This document shows positions 45,300 through 56,896 of a stretch of 64,000 nucleotides of DNA, one piece after another. Each line of letters begins with the position of its first letter. Position 1 is the stretch's first letter. Source of the DNA: Melastoma dodecandrum. Its lineage: Eukaryota > Streptophyta > Magnoliopsida > Myrtales > Melastomataceae. The notes under the pieces were generated by a model. It ran no database searches, had not been told where the DNA came from, and worked only from the letters and a program-made list of their open reading frames with translations. Made by a program: the position numbers and the translations under genes. The stretch spans positions 248,001 through 312,000 of the forward strand of contig JARUPY010000149.1 in assembly GCA_029817715.1 (NCBI GenBank), in the 5' to 3' direction.

Positions 45300-48200
45300 T
45301 CAAAGTGATTTTTGCCACAAGAACATGTTCAGTACAATCTCGATAGTCCGAGGTAAAAAAGAAGGTACGAGGTCATCTTTTCCCCGAGTCGGGTTGAGGA
45401 TCCTCAGAAACGTGAAGAACATTGATTTACCGTGTGTGTATTGTGTCAAGTATGAAACTACAAAAGCTGATGCTGATTGAAACCGTAACAAATCGTCGTT
45501 GGTAACAGCAGGGACCTTCTCATATGCCACCCTGGCCCTTAATCTCTTTGGAAGGATGCAGCGGCAAGTGAATCGCTGCTGCAGGTAAACTATAAGTGCG
45601 AACAGAATCCCGCTACAAGGAATAATGATATTCCAGGCAGTTGAGTAATAGTCCATCCTGTGACTAGCATAGATATACAAGAATTCCGATGACCAGGACG
45701 AGCTGTGAGCCCGGTAAAGATCGTACGTATGGGGAAGCAGGCGGACGAAGGTGGTCCCGATGTAAAAGAATGAAGACAGTGCCTTCTCACTAGAGTCCAT
45801 GAACAAGTTGAATAATATCTGAGGGAGCAGAAAACCATCCAGGATGAGGCCGGCATATGATTTCAGGTCTTCCCATAGCGAATGGGATTGGTACAAATCA
45901 ACCGGGTAGACAATATCCACGTATCGAAGCATGCAGCCTGGTTGAAGGACATGATAGCTGACGTTGTGCGTTGACTGATGCATAAGCCAAGCTACCATCG
46001 CACCAACAGCGTAAAGCAGGAATGATGTGTATGCGACTTTCTTCTCAGAAACCCATAAAACGCCTTTATTCATGTCCCCTTGTCTCGCGGACCAAGTCAA
46101 CTGGAGAAGTCGAAGCTCCAGAAGGAATACCACCATTGTCACAGCTCTCACGACCACTTCCTTCACTTCGAGCCATCCACCGTTCCTCCAGAGAGAACTC
46201 TGCGAGTAACGGTTCCCAACAAATATTGCTTCGAAGTTCAAGAGGAGTGGGATCATATGACCCAGCATAACATCAGTCAGCATCACGATAGAGATGAAAG
46301 GGAGCACGTCCGGCTTCCGCCTAACATGGAAGATCTGTGAAACCACAAAAATACAAGCGAGCGTGTTCGAAACAACCACCAAAACAATTTCCAGATCCAT
46401 CCTCCATATGGATTCTGTGGCTTGGGCACGATAAATCGAATTTGACTTCAGCGTCAGGGTCTCAAAGTAGAGAGGATCGGATGTCAGCCGTGTGCTATTG
46501 ATAAACCCAGTGATCATTTCGCCTTGTTTCCTATTCAGAGGAGGAAATTGGACATTGATGGCAACTTTGCAGTCCAGAGAACTGTTTCTAGACAGTGTAT
46601 CGTTTCGCACCACTCGGCGGCATCCTATCATGCACAAACGACCGGTCGAGCTGTTGTATACTCCTTCTGCGAAGAAATCAACAACCGCAAATGATAATGT
46701 CATTCCACTGAAACTGTAATTATCTGGTGTCGAGAAGCTCACTGCGTAACTCATATTCTGGATTGCTCCACTGACGTTTGGATGAAATGATGACCATGTT
46801 TGATTTCCATTGACCTGCCCATAGAAATTCAACTGACGAGGACTGCCTCCCACAAACAGAGGAGTTGCTTCCCCGTGTGCTGTTTGTCCCTTACTATTTG
46901 TAACCATGATGTCGAATCTCATATCGGAGGATGACGGGAAAGGATACACCTTCTTCTTCTGCACCTCGGCGCTCCGCTCACACAAGTTGGGGGAACCACC
47001 CATCACACCATACTTGTACCTCCTGTTCGCATAAGAGGGACCATAACTCTGAAATGCAATCTTAGGAAAGTAGCCCGAATCATCTATAGCGTTGGTGCTC
47101 CAAATCTGACCCACTACAAAGGACCGGTTGATTATTGAAAAGACTGCAGGGAATCTCATGCACAACTTGATCGAGCAATCTCCAACAAAAGTATTGGCCA
47201 AAGACTCCGTGTAATTCAACATATGGCACGCGAAACCGCATATCCGCTTCGCCTTCAGATCCCATTCTCCTTCCCCAAGCAACGATGATCTGGGATTAAA
47301 AGCATTAACCGGGTAGATGGAACTATTCCAAAAACTCAGTGCAAATTGTAGTTTACCATTATCCGAGCACTGAAGCGTGGACAGAAAAATACGATTGGGC
47401 ACGAACAATCCGTCTTTTCCCAAGGGATTGCAGTTCACAGCATCACAGCCCCGCCATACTCCATCTCAAAAGACGAAAACCATCTGAATGAGGAACACCA
47501 ACCTCCAACTTTACCCTGGATTTCATTCAAGGACAGATTATCACCGTCACCATTATCAAATTTGTCAAACGAACTGTCCTTCTCCTTCAACATCAAACTG
47601 TAACCATAATCCGTTCTCCCGCTAAACCCCAACAGTGAAACCCTCCCCAAAGCCTTACCCTTGCCGTCCGAATCGCCTAAGCTCTCAAACTCCCCACGGA
47701 CAAAACTACTGTTAATACTCAACTCGATGGGATACCTAACCTTCAGCACGACATCGCCGGAGCTCGCATTATTGAACCGAACGCGCGATCCGACCAAACA
47801 AAGCCGACCGGTCGACTCCGCCCCGTAACCGGTGAGACTAAACCTATACCTACCTCTATGAACAGGAATCCTCGGCCCGCGGACATGGAAGGCCGTCTTT
47901 AACCTTTGCCATCCCGAGCCTCCCTCCCGGCTAAGAGACAAGCCCCGTCCGAAAAGCGTCAAGCTCCCGACGACCTTCAACACGTCCTTGTTATTAGTCC
48001 CATAAACCGCCTCCGGATAAAACAAAAACCTACTCAAGGCCGTATCCCCGGGGTCATCGGCCTTCGTGGCCGCGGGAGCGAAGAATCCAGAGAACCGAAA
48101 CTGGCCGGAAAGAGAATCATTGGAGGATGGTGCAGTGGCAGATATAGGATACTCGGAGAAGACCTCCCCGGCGCATTGGGAGGTGTAGAGGTCGTGGAAG

Positions 48201-48361
48201 CGGGAGGGCTCGAAGTCGTCGGCGGCTCTCGATTCCGCCAGCGCAGAGGGAACGAGGACAATCGCCACGGAGACAGTGAGGATGATCGAGGGGAGGATGG
48301 CGGGGGATCTGTTGGAGGGTTTAGGCGACTGGCCGCGGGGGAGGCGACGGTCGGAGCCCAT
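45300..48361 (-). CDS. DUF2921 membrane protein, split by a frameshift
   Basis: This is a single-exon minus-strand gene with a start at 48361. The first frame (48361-47435, 308 codons) has an N-terminal hydrophobic signal/anchor (IILTVSVAIVLVPSALAES) and a lumenal/extracellular domain (RFHDLYTSQCAGEVFSEYP). It ends in TGA at 47435-47437 just after EMEYGG. The next frame (from about 47450 to 45300, about 712 codons) continues with CDAVNCNPLGKDGLFVPN and runs through the rest of the extracellular domain. It then enters the multi-spanning C-terminal DUF2921 region (MLTDVMLGHMIPLLLNFEAIF, VVVRAVTMVVFLLELRLLQLTW). One additional G in the GGGG run (+ strand CCCC, 47449-47452) would restore a ~1020-residue protein of normal family length. 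Function is unknown. It is either a real frameshift or a base-calling error. Confidence 0.85.
47449..47452 (-). other. Frameshift site in the DUF2921 gene
   Basis: The reading frame changes at a four-base G run (minus strand). Upstream frame: ...Tyr-Gly-Gly. Downstream frame: Gly-Cys-Asp-Ala-Val-Asn-Cys. An indel in a short homopolymer is the simplest explanation. A nearby 8-bp near-repeat (GCTGTGAT/GCTGTGAA) offers an alternative. Confidence 0.7.
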
Positions 48362-50589
48362 TCACGGGGACGCCCCGGCGGGAGGGAGAAGTGATGGAGT
48401 GTTAAGTGAGAAAGGTTTTTTTTTTCTTTATTTTTTATTTTTTTTGGTTTGAATGAGTTTGAGTTTATTATATATCGTTCTTTCTTGGTAACGTCGTATT
48501 ATTAAATCATTGGACGTGGGATTTCAATTTGGGTGGGGAAATTAGGTTTGTGGATACATCATTGTTTTCATCATTATTCTAATCCAATGACTTCATCCGT
48601 AATTACTTATTTTGTATTTTATAATACTTATTTTTAAAATTCATGAAATAATGTAAGTCGAATTTATCTTACATAAGCAAACACGAATATAGTTGCCTTC
48701 AAAAACTCGACTCGTTAAAAGTTGAATTTGGATCACGTACAAGTTTTTAACCAAACTCTAAGATTTTAAAAGTAGAGTTCTTAAGGTAAAGAAAATTCAA
48801 GTTCGAACTAAGTTTTATAAAGGTCAAATTCAAAACATTATTTAAGTAGTTTAAAAAATTAACAGCCTACCAAATAGTTTCGTGACAAATGCTATTTACG
48901 AGGATGGCTTATTATTATTATTATTTTGAAATAGGTTAATAAAGTAATAAACCGCTGAAATTACTCCAACACATAATAATTCTAAATTTTGGTACGCACA
49001 AATGTGAGCCCAAAAATATATCAATCGAAAAAAATAATCAATTTCGGGAAATTTGCTAAATTTAATGATTTTTTTATTGACTTGGAAAATGGGAATGAAG
49101 AAGAAAATAACAGCATTCTTAACTTGAAACAGGGAGACACAACCGACGCGGAAGGGAAGTGTTCTCTTTGTAATATGCTAGCGATGATGACGACGACAGA
49201 TGGGGCCAATGCAACAGAAAATGCCAACCAGAGAATGCTCGAGGAGCGTCCGTCCGTCAGAGTTGGAGTCATCGTGGTCGATCATGCCGAGAGCAGAGTC
49301 CGGAGGGAGGGGTCCTTTGTCGGCCGAATCAGCATCATCGAGATGAAACATCATCCAGGCAAATCATATACATGTCCACAAAACTGGAGTTCACGATGAA
49401 CAGAGTTAAGCCCGGTCAACCTCGAGAAGTGTCCCCGACCTCTGGTGCTCGGTGCCCGTGTAGCCACTTGAAGATCTTAGGGATTTAAAGACCAAGAAGT
49501 AGGAGACAGAAAATAGAAGGAGAAGAAGAAACTGCTGAAAAGAAGAAGAAGAGGAAGGAGGAAGAAGATGATGACTGTAGGGGATATTTTTGTATTACTA
49601 ATCCAAAAGAACAATTACATTCCTTGTTGTCCTTTTTTATTGCAATCATAACAGAATGAGAATATCGTACGATAGGATTTGGTGACCGAGTGCAGGCGGT
49701 TTGTCCTCTGCTGTTGTTCTGCTACTTTTGTTGGAATTAGTTAGTTTGAACTTGGGCCTGAGCTTGGCCTTCAGGTTTGGGGTTGTGCTAACTTATAGCT
49801 CCCGTCAAATTCAGCTTCTCCATCTTCCGGCCTTGGCCCTTTCTGCTCCTCAGTTCCCCTGAATCCATGATCCTCGGCCCTGGCCCCTCTTCTTCAAAGC
49901 TTTTCGTTTTGACATGTGACTGCGGTTAGTGGAACTGTACTTCTTGTCTTCAGCTGTCAACAACATCGAGAACCCACTAAAAACCCTTTGTAGCAACCTC
50001 TTTCAAACTCTTAGATGTTGTACCGTTGTCTCTTCTACACAGGGAGAAGACTTAGCCACCACTGTAATAAGAGATCTACAAGAGAGGAACTTGGGTGTCT
50101 GAGGTAACATGCTTGATCTCCAGTTGTCCATCTAGCATCTTTCGCTGATTCCTTTTCCGCGTATATTACCCATTCCCCCAACCCCTAGTCCACGGCATAG
50201 ACCCTATTCGTCTTCTGCCCGTTCGTCGACCCTAACCCGTAATCACTTTTCTTTGACCTTGTCATGAGTTTTGGTTAACTGGGTTTGCTTAAAGTTCCTT
50301 CCTTTTTGTTTTACGCCACTGTGGGCTGAAGGTTTGTGGATCCTTCAATTTTGTGTCTTGTTTGCGAGACGATTGACTGTAGCGCGCGCATTGCGTTCGC
50401 TTGGCGTGTTGTGGTCTAGAGAAGTTGCGTCGGATGGTAATCTGACTGGAGGCTGGGCGAAGGTTGGTGAAATTGAAATCTGTCATGAGTTTGATTTAGA
50501 TTTATTAGGAAGGGGGACTGTGACTTAAAAATGCGAGTTGAGCCCTGGGAAATGATGCTATTGACTTGGTTAAGGCCTTATTGGATCAT
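48362..50589. other. Gene-poor stretch upstream of the DUF2921 gene
   Basis: AT-rich promoter-side DNA (48410-48990) is followed by sequence without recognisable genes. A GA-rich (GAAGAAGAAG) tract lies at 49500-49575. A 136-codon open frame at 48989-49399 shows no family resemblance and is not called as a gene. Confidence 0.5.
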
Positions 50590-52039
50590 TGTTACGGTCC
50601 TGGATGAAAGTTGAACGATATTTCTTATATGTTGAAGTTATTAATTGGTTTGCTGGCGCTACGAATTTGGGTTATCGTGTTTAGCTGTACTGCAATTCGT
50701 GGTTTGTTGATCGGGATATTCAGCCATCGGCTAACTGTGCTCTTCCTGCAGACTCATTACCTATTCTCTCTCTCTGCAGTTAAAATGACCCATATAGTTA
50801 TGTTGGATGTTTTCCCTCTGACCTTCCGTGATGGTTTGACTAACCATTCCGCTCGTGCATTGAGTTGATGATGCGAACTTGAGTTGATAGTGATGGTTAT
50901 GATGAGCACCTTCCGACTTGTTTTCGCATGAGTGGAGGTCGATCTCACTGGTATTGCGAGGCCTGATGAGCGCTTGACTGTTGGTTTGGTGTGTCCTTAG
51001 CCGGATCCTCGTGTTCTACTGATCGCGCTATTGGCGCGGTCGTTCTAGTGTTGTGAGGTCTGATGGGTGCTTGATTGGTTGGCGTGGTGTGCTGTGTAGC
51101 CGAATCCTCGCGTCCTGTGGTCGTGTTTTTGGCTCGTTTGTTTCTGGGATAGTGTGATTGGCTCGTGGTTTGGAATTCCTCTGGTTGTTGGAGGGCTTTC
51201 GCGGTTGTTGGTTAATGGACTGATTGGCCTCGGATTTGTTGAGACTGTTTGTGGACGCGTGGTTGAGATAGGAATGAAAAATGCCTTGGGGTCTTACCGA
51301 AGAATTGCCCCTGTACCTTGAGTAAACAAATGAGAGAAAACCTTGGGGTCCTACAGGAGAATTGCTCCTGTACCTCGAGTAGACTAACAGGAAAAAGAAA
51401 GACTTGGGGTCTTACAGGGGAATTGCTTTGGTACCTCGAGTGATTATGAGGAAATTGAGTAACGGACGTGTCGGCTGACTGCCTTCCCGAGATTAAGACT
51501 TCGATCTTCTGCGTCTTGAGATACTGGATCGGTTCTGCCTCTGTTAAGGGATGGTACCTGGATTGTTGTTGAGATGTGTTACCCGACTGTGATGCCGGAG
51601 GAGAACGGGGAGGTGGCGCGACTCGCGGTCGCACCTGCTGCCGTTGTCCGGGCGCTCCCAGAGGAGTAGGTGGGAACGCACTGCGGTGGTCTTGGCACCG
51701 TACAAAGTGTTGATATATGAGTGGTGGTGAAATGAGGGAGTCGCATTGTTAATTTCTGCCTTTCTGTTTGCTAAACTGTTTAGGATGGGTTAGGAGTCGC
51801 ACAATTTTCGTATGTGCATGGGTGGGACGTACTCGGCGTTTATCGCTGACCCCATTAGAGGAATTATTTTTAGTCTTGCAGAGAAATGACGGAAAACGGG
51901 CACGTGGCGTAGAAGTACGGAAGGAATCGGAAGGAGAACTCCTTCTTAAATGGTCAAGGAATTGTCGTATTCCGCTGTTTTGACTAGTCAATCATACCGG
52001 TCTTCTGAGTAAATTATACGAAAAATGCAGGTCGTTACA
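50590..52039 (+). repeat. Probable gypsy-type LTR abutting the copy E start codon
   Basis: The stretch ends ATGCAGGTCGTTACA, the terminal sequence style of long plant Ty3/gypsy LTRs. It may begin at TGTTACGGTCC (50590), giving about 1450 bp. It contains a three-unit tandem repeat at 51281-51460. Immediately after it comes CTATCTGTCATC, followed by ATG of the DUF4220 gene. The usual upstream block of the cluster is absent, so the LTR replaced or displaced it. The left boundary is uncertain and no target duplication was found. Confidence 0.5.
51281..51460 (+). repeat. Three tandem ~60-bp units within the LTR
   Basis: CTTGGGGTCYTAC...GAATTGCYCCTGTACCTYGAGTA starts at 51285, 51342 and 51403. The units differ by substitutions and small indels, a common feature of long gypsy LTRs. 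Confidence 0.8.
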
Positions 52040-52051
52040 CTATCTGTCATC

Positions 52052-54079
52052 ATGGCTGAACGATTCATGTCAGCGAGCTTGCAGGAAATCTGGAACGCTT
52101 CTAACGTTCGAGGTTTCATGATGCTTAGCCTTTTCCTCCAGCTGCTACTCGCATCCACTGCCCGCCTGAGGAAGTCTTCCACCAGCAGGTTCGTTCTGTT
52201 TGTTATATGGTCGGCCTACTTCATGGCAGATTGGGTGGCGACGTTCACGTTCGGGCTTATCTCAAACGCACAACGAATTGACTCGATCTCCCCTCCGGAA
52301 GTCAACGAGAACCTCATGGCTTTTTGGGCTGCTTTCCTCCTGATCCACCTCGGCGGTCCGGACACGATCACCGCCTTCTCCCTAGAGGACAACGCCCTTT
52401 GGATGCGCCATCTCGTTGGGCTCATCGCCCAATTGTCCACCTTCTTTTACATATTCTTCAAGACCCTTTCTGACAATAACCTCATCGCCCCCACAATCCT
52501 GATTGCCGTCGCCGGAGCAATCAAGTACGGGGAGAGGACCAGGTCGTTATATCTTGCAAGCATGGAAAACCTCAAGAAGTCCACCGGGAAACTGCCTGTT
52601 AAAAGTCTTGAAGCCTTGGATGAAAATTTGGGGGAAGTAGCGTGTTACTTCTTCCAAATATTCAAAGGTATATTCGTAGAAATCAATCCCAACTATGCAG
52701 AGCGAGCACAGAGCCTTGAGCTCCTCCAACAGAAAAATGCGAGAGAGGCCTTTCAACTGATGGTAGAGGAGCTGGATCTTCTGTTCGATTTGTTCTACAC
52801 GAAAATCTCATCCGCAGATTCTTCGTTGGGGGTGATCGTTCGCGTCATCACATCGTATAGCGTTATTGGGGCTCTAATATTGTATAGCCTTTTGGAGAAG
52901 AAGGGATTCCATGAGGTTGATACTTGGATCACCTATTTCTTGTTTGGCGGCTCTGTTGCTCTAGAGATCATTAACGGAATGACGATCTTGTTGTCCAATT
53001 GGCGGGGTCCGGTGAGGTGGTTCCATTTTTGTTGGGCTCTATTTCAAGTAGTGTGCTTTGGCATTCCGCTTGTAATAATCATGGCTGTAGGAGCTATCTT
53101 GTCTCTTCTGTGTTGTTTAGGGTTTCAACCCGTCAAGTCATGGAGCATGAAGTTGGGGGCGTTCAGTTTGTTGTCGCATTGCATCGAACATTGTCATAGA
53201 GGTGGTAATAAACCTTTGAAGTATGCTCACTTGATTTACCGTAAGCCTGACCTCGTCGCATTCTCATTGTTTTCCGGATAATCGAAGAAGCTACTTCATC
53301 TGAAAAACTTTTGAATCCCTGCAGGGACTGTCACCAGAAGAAAAATGGGAGGCGTATCGTGGAATGTCTTTGATGAGGAAACCCGAGACTTAATTTTCAA
53401 GGAGTTGAAGGAAAGAGCATCGGGGGCCGATGATGAGGACCAAGTGAAGGAGATCTACGAGGCAAGAGGGAGCTGGATATTGACGAAATTAGGGAACTCG
53501 GATGGGTTGATGCGATATGTGAAGAAGTTTGACTACGACAGGAGCCTTCTCGCGTGGCACATTGCCACCGAAATCTGCCATAATGCCAACAGAGCCGTGG
53601 AGGCAGCCGACAGCACGCAGAGGAAGTTGGCCGTTAAGTTGTCGTATTACATCCATTATCTCCTGATCAAGAAGCCCGAGATGATGTCTGCCGTGGCGGG
53701 GATTGGCCACATAAGGTATGGTGATACTTGTGCCGAAGTTGAACATTTCTGCAGGGTATACAAAGCGGAGACCGTGATTGAGTTCTGCACTAAGATAATG
53801 AACGAAGATACGAGCATCGAACCCGCTGACGTGTACAAAGACAAGCACACCTCTGTCTTGTCGGATGCATGCAATCTGGCCAGATTACTGATGCAGAAGG
53901 ACAACAAATGGGAGATATTAAGTGGAGTCTGGGTGGAGCTGCTTACGTATGCGGCCGGCCACTGCAGGGCTGAGAAACACGCTCGGGCAGTGAGCGAAGG
54001 AGGTGAGCTCGTGACGATCGTCTGGCTGTTGATGGCTCACTTTGGGATCGGCCCGCACTTTCCCTATCCAGAAGATTAA
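52052..54079 (+). CDS. DUF4220/DUF594 membrane protein, copy E (intact, 2 exons)
   Basis: The exons 52052-53240 and 53325-54079 are joined in phase 1 across an 84-bp intron, giving 647 residues. Architecture matches copy A: five N-terminal hydrophobic segments, GGPDTITAFSLEDN, a soluble central region, and three more hydrophobic segments before the intron. DUF594 follows in exon 2, with WHIATEICH, LSYYIHYLLIKKPE and a GIGPHFPYPED end. The central region is distinct (LDENLGEVACYFFQIFKG replaces the longer GGDFHGTTGKEAYYFF of copy A). The start is set at M-A-E-R-F-M by comparison. An in-frame ATG at 52025 inside the preceding LTR would add nine residues. The gene lacks the cluster's usual upstream block, so its transcription may depend on the LTR. 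Confidence 0.87.
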
Positions 54080-54462
54080 AACTAAAATGGTATAACGAGT
54101 AGCTGGTATCTGTGTAGCCAAAAGATTCATCCTTGAGTTTCAGCACTAGCACTAAAGTTGATAAATGCACTCACTTCGTCACGTTTAAAAGAAAAAAAAT
54201 GTAAAACACCGACTTCACTTGCATTAAGGAAATTCGATTTCCCACATCCGACTTTCTTAAGTTGCCGGTGGCGACGAATTTTGAAATTCTTGCCTTATTT
54301 CACGAAATATTTTTTTTAATATCCATTCTCGGATAATTGTAAGTACATATGGATCTAGTCGGTATTTATAAAATAAAACATTTATTTGATTTTGCCGTCA
54401 ATTTTGATACGTTATAATGTAATGAAATATTTATGAAATACAATAGTTATTTTATTTATGGT
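54080..54462. other. Intergenic 3' flank of copy E
   Basis: The first ~70 bp resemble the 3' flank of other copies. The rest is AT-rich with no gene or clear repeat. Confidence 0.5.
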
Positions 54463-54645
54463 CCGAGAAGATGTCGTGGATAGGCCAAGCAAGGTATTGT
54501 GATACTTGTGTCGAGGTGTCGAGATCCGAGACCATGGACGAGTTTTGCACGAGGACGTCGAAAGAAGATATGAGCATCGAACAAGCCGACGAGTACAAAG
54601 ACAAACACGCTCCTGTCTTCTCCGACACGTGCATCCGGGTCACAC
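54463..54645 (+). pseudogene. DUF594 internal scrap fused to a MULE end
   Basis: The sequence GAGAAGATGTCGTGGATAGGCC...GTATTGTGATACTTGTGTCGAGG matches the MMSAVAGIGHIRYGDTCAEV part of DUF594. It then continues diverged through TSIEP...YKDK to SDTCI, and loses similarity at about 54640 where MULE sequence begins. Start and end of the gene are missing. Confidence 0.75.
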
Positions 54646-54818
54646 AGTGAGGCAGGAGGACCAGCTGCAGCCGAAAAAGACCTAGGAAACTCCACCTGTG
54701 GCCGAAGAGGAAGGACGATGCCGGTGCATCCGGGTCACACAGTGAGGCAGGAGGACCAGCTGCAGCCGAAAAAGACCTAGGAAACTCCACCTGTGGCCGA
54801 AGAGGAAGGACGATGCCG
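54629..54818. repeat. Perfect 95-bp tandem duplication at the DUF594/MULE junction
   Basis: The unit starting GTGCATCCGGGTCACACAG at 54629 is repeated from 54724 without visible change. It spans the junction itself, so the fused structure existed before the duplication. Confidence 0.9.
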
Positions 54819-55894
54819 AAGACCTGGGATGATGCCCTCCAGCCGAAGATCTCGGAGGATGACCTACAGAATGTGTGTGGGTTGAAGACGACGGCCAGCC
54901 GAAGATCTGGGATGAAGCCGACCTGCAGCAGGAACTCGGGGGCGACGTGCAGCCAGGAAACCTAAATCTAACGACAAACGCTTTACCAATATTACCTTAA
55001 ATGCGGATCTGTGTGTTAAAAAGTTAGTAAATTTTACGACACTATACCTCATTATTAGTAATTAAGTTAGTAATATTTACGCAGTTGAACTAAATGCAAA
55101 CAAAATTAGTAATATGTTTAGTAAATTAGTAATAAGTGTCGTAACCAGGGTAGAGAGGTAATTTCACAACATAAATAGGTTCGGAGTTAGGTTCGAAAAC
55201 ACTGTTCAAAGTAGTAAATTTGTTAGTAAACGCCTTCATTTTTTAGTAACAGTTTACTACTTTTTTTAGTAAAAACAACTTAAATTTTAGTAAAATTTAC
55301 TAAGAGGAAGAGTTTTTTACTAAAAAAACGCCAGAATTAGTAAACAGTTACTAATTATCGGCATAATTCGTACAGTAAAAAATAGTAAAATTTACTACGT
55401 TTTTTATTAACCTTGCGCTGACTTTACTAAAACATTTCCGTTAGTAACGTCAATGCAGAAGTAGTAAAATAGGTAGTAAATTTTACTCATTTTTTTACAA
55501 AAACTGGTTTGACTTTACTAAAATACAAAAAAATAGTAAAGTCAACGCAAAATTTGTAAAAAAAAGGAGTAAATTTTACTACTTTTTTTACTAATTCTGC
55601 GTTGACGTTACTAACGGAAATGTTTTAGTAAAGTCAGCGCAAAAGTAGTAAACTTGAACTGGAATGAATAGTGAAAAAATAGTAAAATTTCCATACTTTT
55701 TTACTAAGTTTGCGTTGACTTTACTAAAAGTTGACCGAAAAGTAGTAAATTGTACTACATTTTTTTACTAAATATGCGTTGACTTTTTTAGTATTAATTA
55801 GTAACGGTCAACTTTTAGTAAAATTTACTACTTTTCGTTAGTATTAATTAGTAAATTACGTAACAGTTACGTGCACGTACCGTTAGCCACTTCC
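54650..55894 (-). mobile_element. MULE element 3, end fragment (inverted)
   Basis: Read on the minus strand, the fragment starts at the terminus GGAAGTGGCTAACGGTACG (outer end 55894). It follows MULE 2's left terminal repeat to the GCTGCAG...CTTCGGC sequence corresponding to about 12020. It contains no transposase. On the inner side it is fused to a DUF594 scrap. The base after the terminus opens ATTTAAAAG (55895-55903), a candidate 9-bp target copy. Confidence 0.85.
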
Positions 55895-56763
55895 ATTTAA
55901 AAGTCGATGTTTTTTTTTCCATTATAACCATGGAGACAACGAGAGCACGCAGACGGCATCTGCGCACCGATGCGAACGGAAAGACCAGGAAAGGGACTAC
56001 AGATAGGGTATGGATTCGCTATTAAAAAATCTAGTTAGAAAATCGTATTTAACATCGACTGATAAAAGAATTTTGGTACTGAAAACTTTCTTATAAAATT
56101 TAGAGTATTTCAGTATTAAAAATAAAATATAAAATAAGACCGTTTCGAGTTTTTAGTACATCACAAAAGTTCAAGATTTGGACAAATAAAAGTGTGATAA
56201 GTTAAATAAAAAACACACAATATGAAATGAGTCTATTCTTTTGCTTTTGAAGTTATCCCGACTCTCAAATGAAAGAAATGAATCATTCAATGCTTTAATT
56301 CCAAAATAAGTTTTAACTCTGCGTTGCAAAACCCGCCTCCCCTCTGCCCCGTAAGCATTCTTCCTCTTTCCGACCCAAGCTGTGATCTTTGCTGGTTTTT
56401 GGGTGATGGGCATCTTTTGGACCACATTTGGTGCTTGATTGGTTGCCTCCCGGTCGGGAAATCGATTTTTTTTTTATGAGTTCTTGATGGGTTGTGGATG
56501 TTTCTTTCTGGTGTTGGTGATGGTCATTTGATGGGTGACGAGGAACTTGGTAGTGCTGTTTTAGGGTGACTGTCCCGGAATTCCCCGCAACCCGAATCGT
56601 TTTTTCCTGGAATCATTTTTCTGTGAGATTGACTTTTTGGGCAACTGGGTGCTGGTCAAAGTGTGGATTTTGGGGCCTTGACTGGCTGCAGTGGCTTTTC
56701 TAGTATATCTAGAGTGTGGATTTCTGTGACATGTAATGAATGAATGAATGATTCAATGATTAC
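55895..56763 (+). repeat. Duplicated SDE5 upstream region (with the empty MULE 1 site)
   Basis: The stretch is paralogous in order to 26400-26600, 26990-27066 and 36144-36885, and lacks MULE 1. It includes the SDE5 5'UTR-like sequence (GGTGTTGGTGATGGTCATTTGATGGGTGACG) and ends at CAATGATTACC (56763). The next base switches to the last ~130 bp of the DUF4220 upstream block. It thus places SDE5-type promoter DNA in front of copy F. Confidence 0.85.
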
Positions 56764-56896
56764 CAACAAGGTAAGTATATTCTTTGTAGTAATAAGGGGC
56801 GTTTAAGTTTTGTGATCCTACAACTTGTGGCATTATCATTCCAGGATTCGGCACACGTACAAAAAAAGACAGCCTCAAACCATCTAAGCTGTCGTA
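56764..56896 (+). promoter_or_regulatory. Residual DUF4220 upstream block of copy F
   Basis: Only the start-proximal ~130 bp of the conserved block remain (AAGTATATTCTTTGTAGTAATAAGGGGCG...CATTATCATTCCAGGATTCGGCACACG). The more distal part is replaced by the duplicated SDE5 region. Confidence 0.6.

Noticed and set aside
46022..46719. Several + strand open frames
   Set aside because: They are shadows of the DUF2921 coding sequence on the minus strand.
48989..49399. A 136-codon open frame
   Set aside because: No recognisable domain, atypical composition, no paralog and no supporting gene structure.
50271..50868. Open frames of about 85 codons in the gypsy-like stretch
   Set aside because: No similarity to gag or pol motifs, and the surrounding sequence looks like LTR or untranslated retroelement DNA.
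10893..55894. Treating the inverted ends at 10893 and 55894 as one 45-kb composite transposon
   Set aside because: The end at 55894 matches MULE 2's left end, but the flanks (TAAAACTTG versus ATTTAAAAG) do not form a target duplication. A complete unrelated MULE and host genes lie between, so they are separate insertions.
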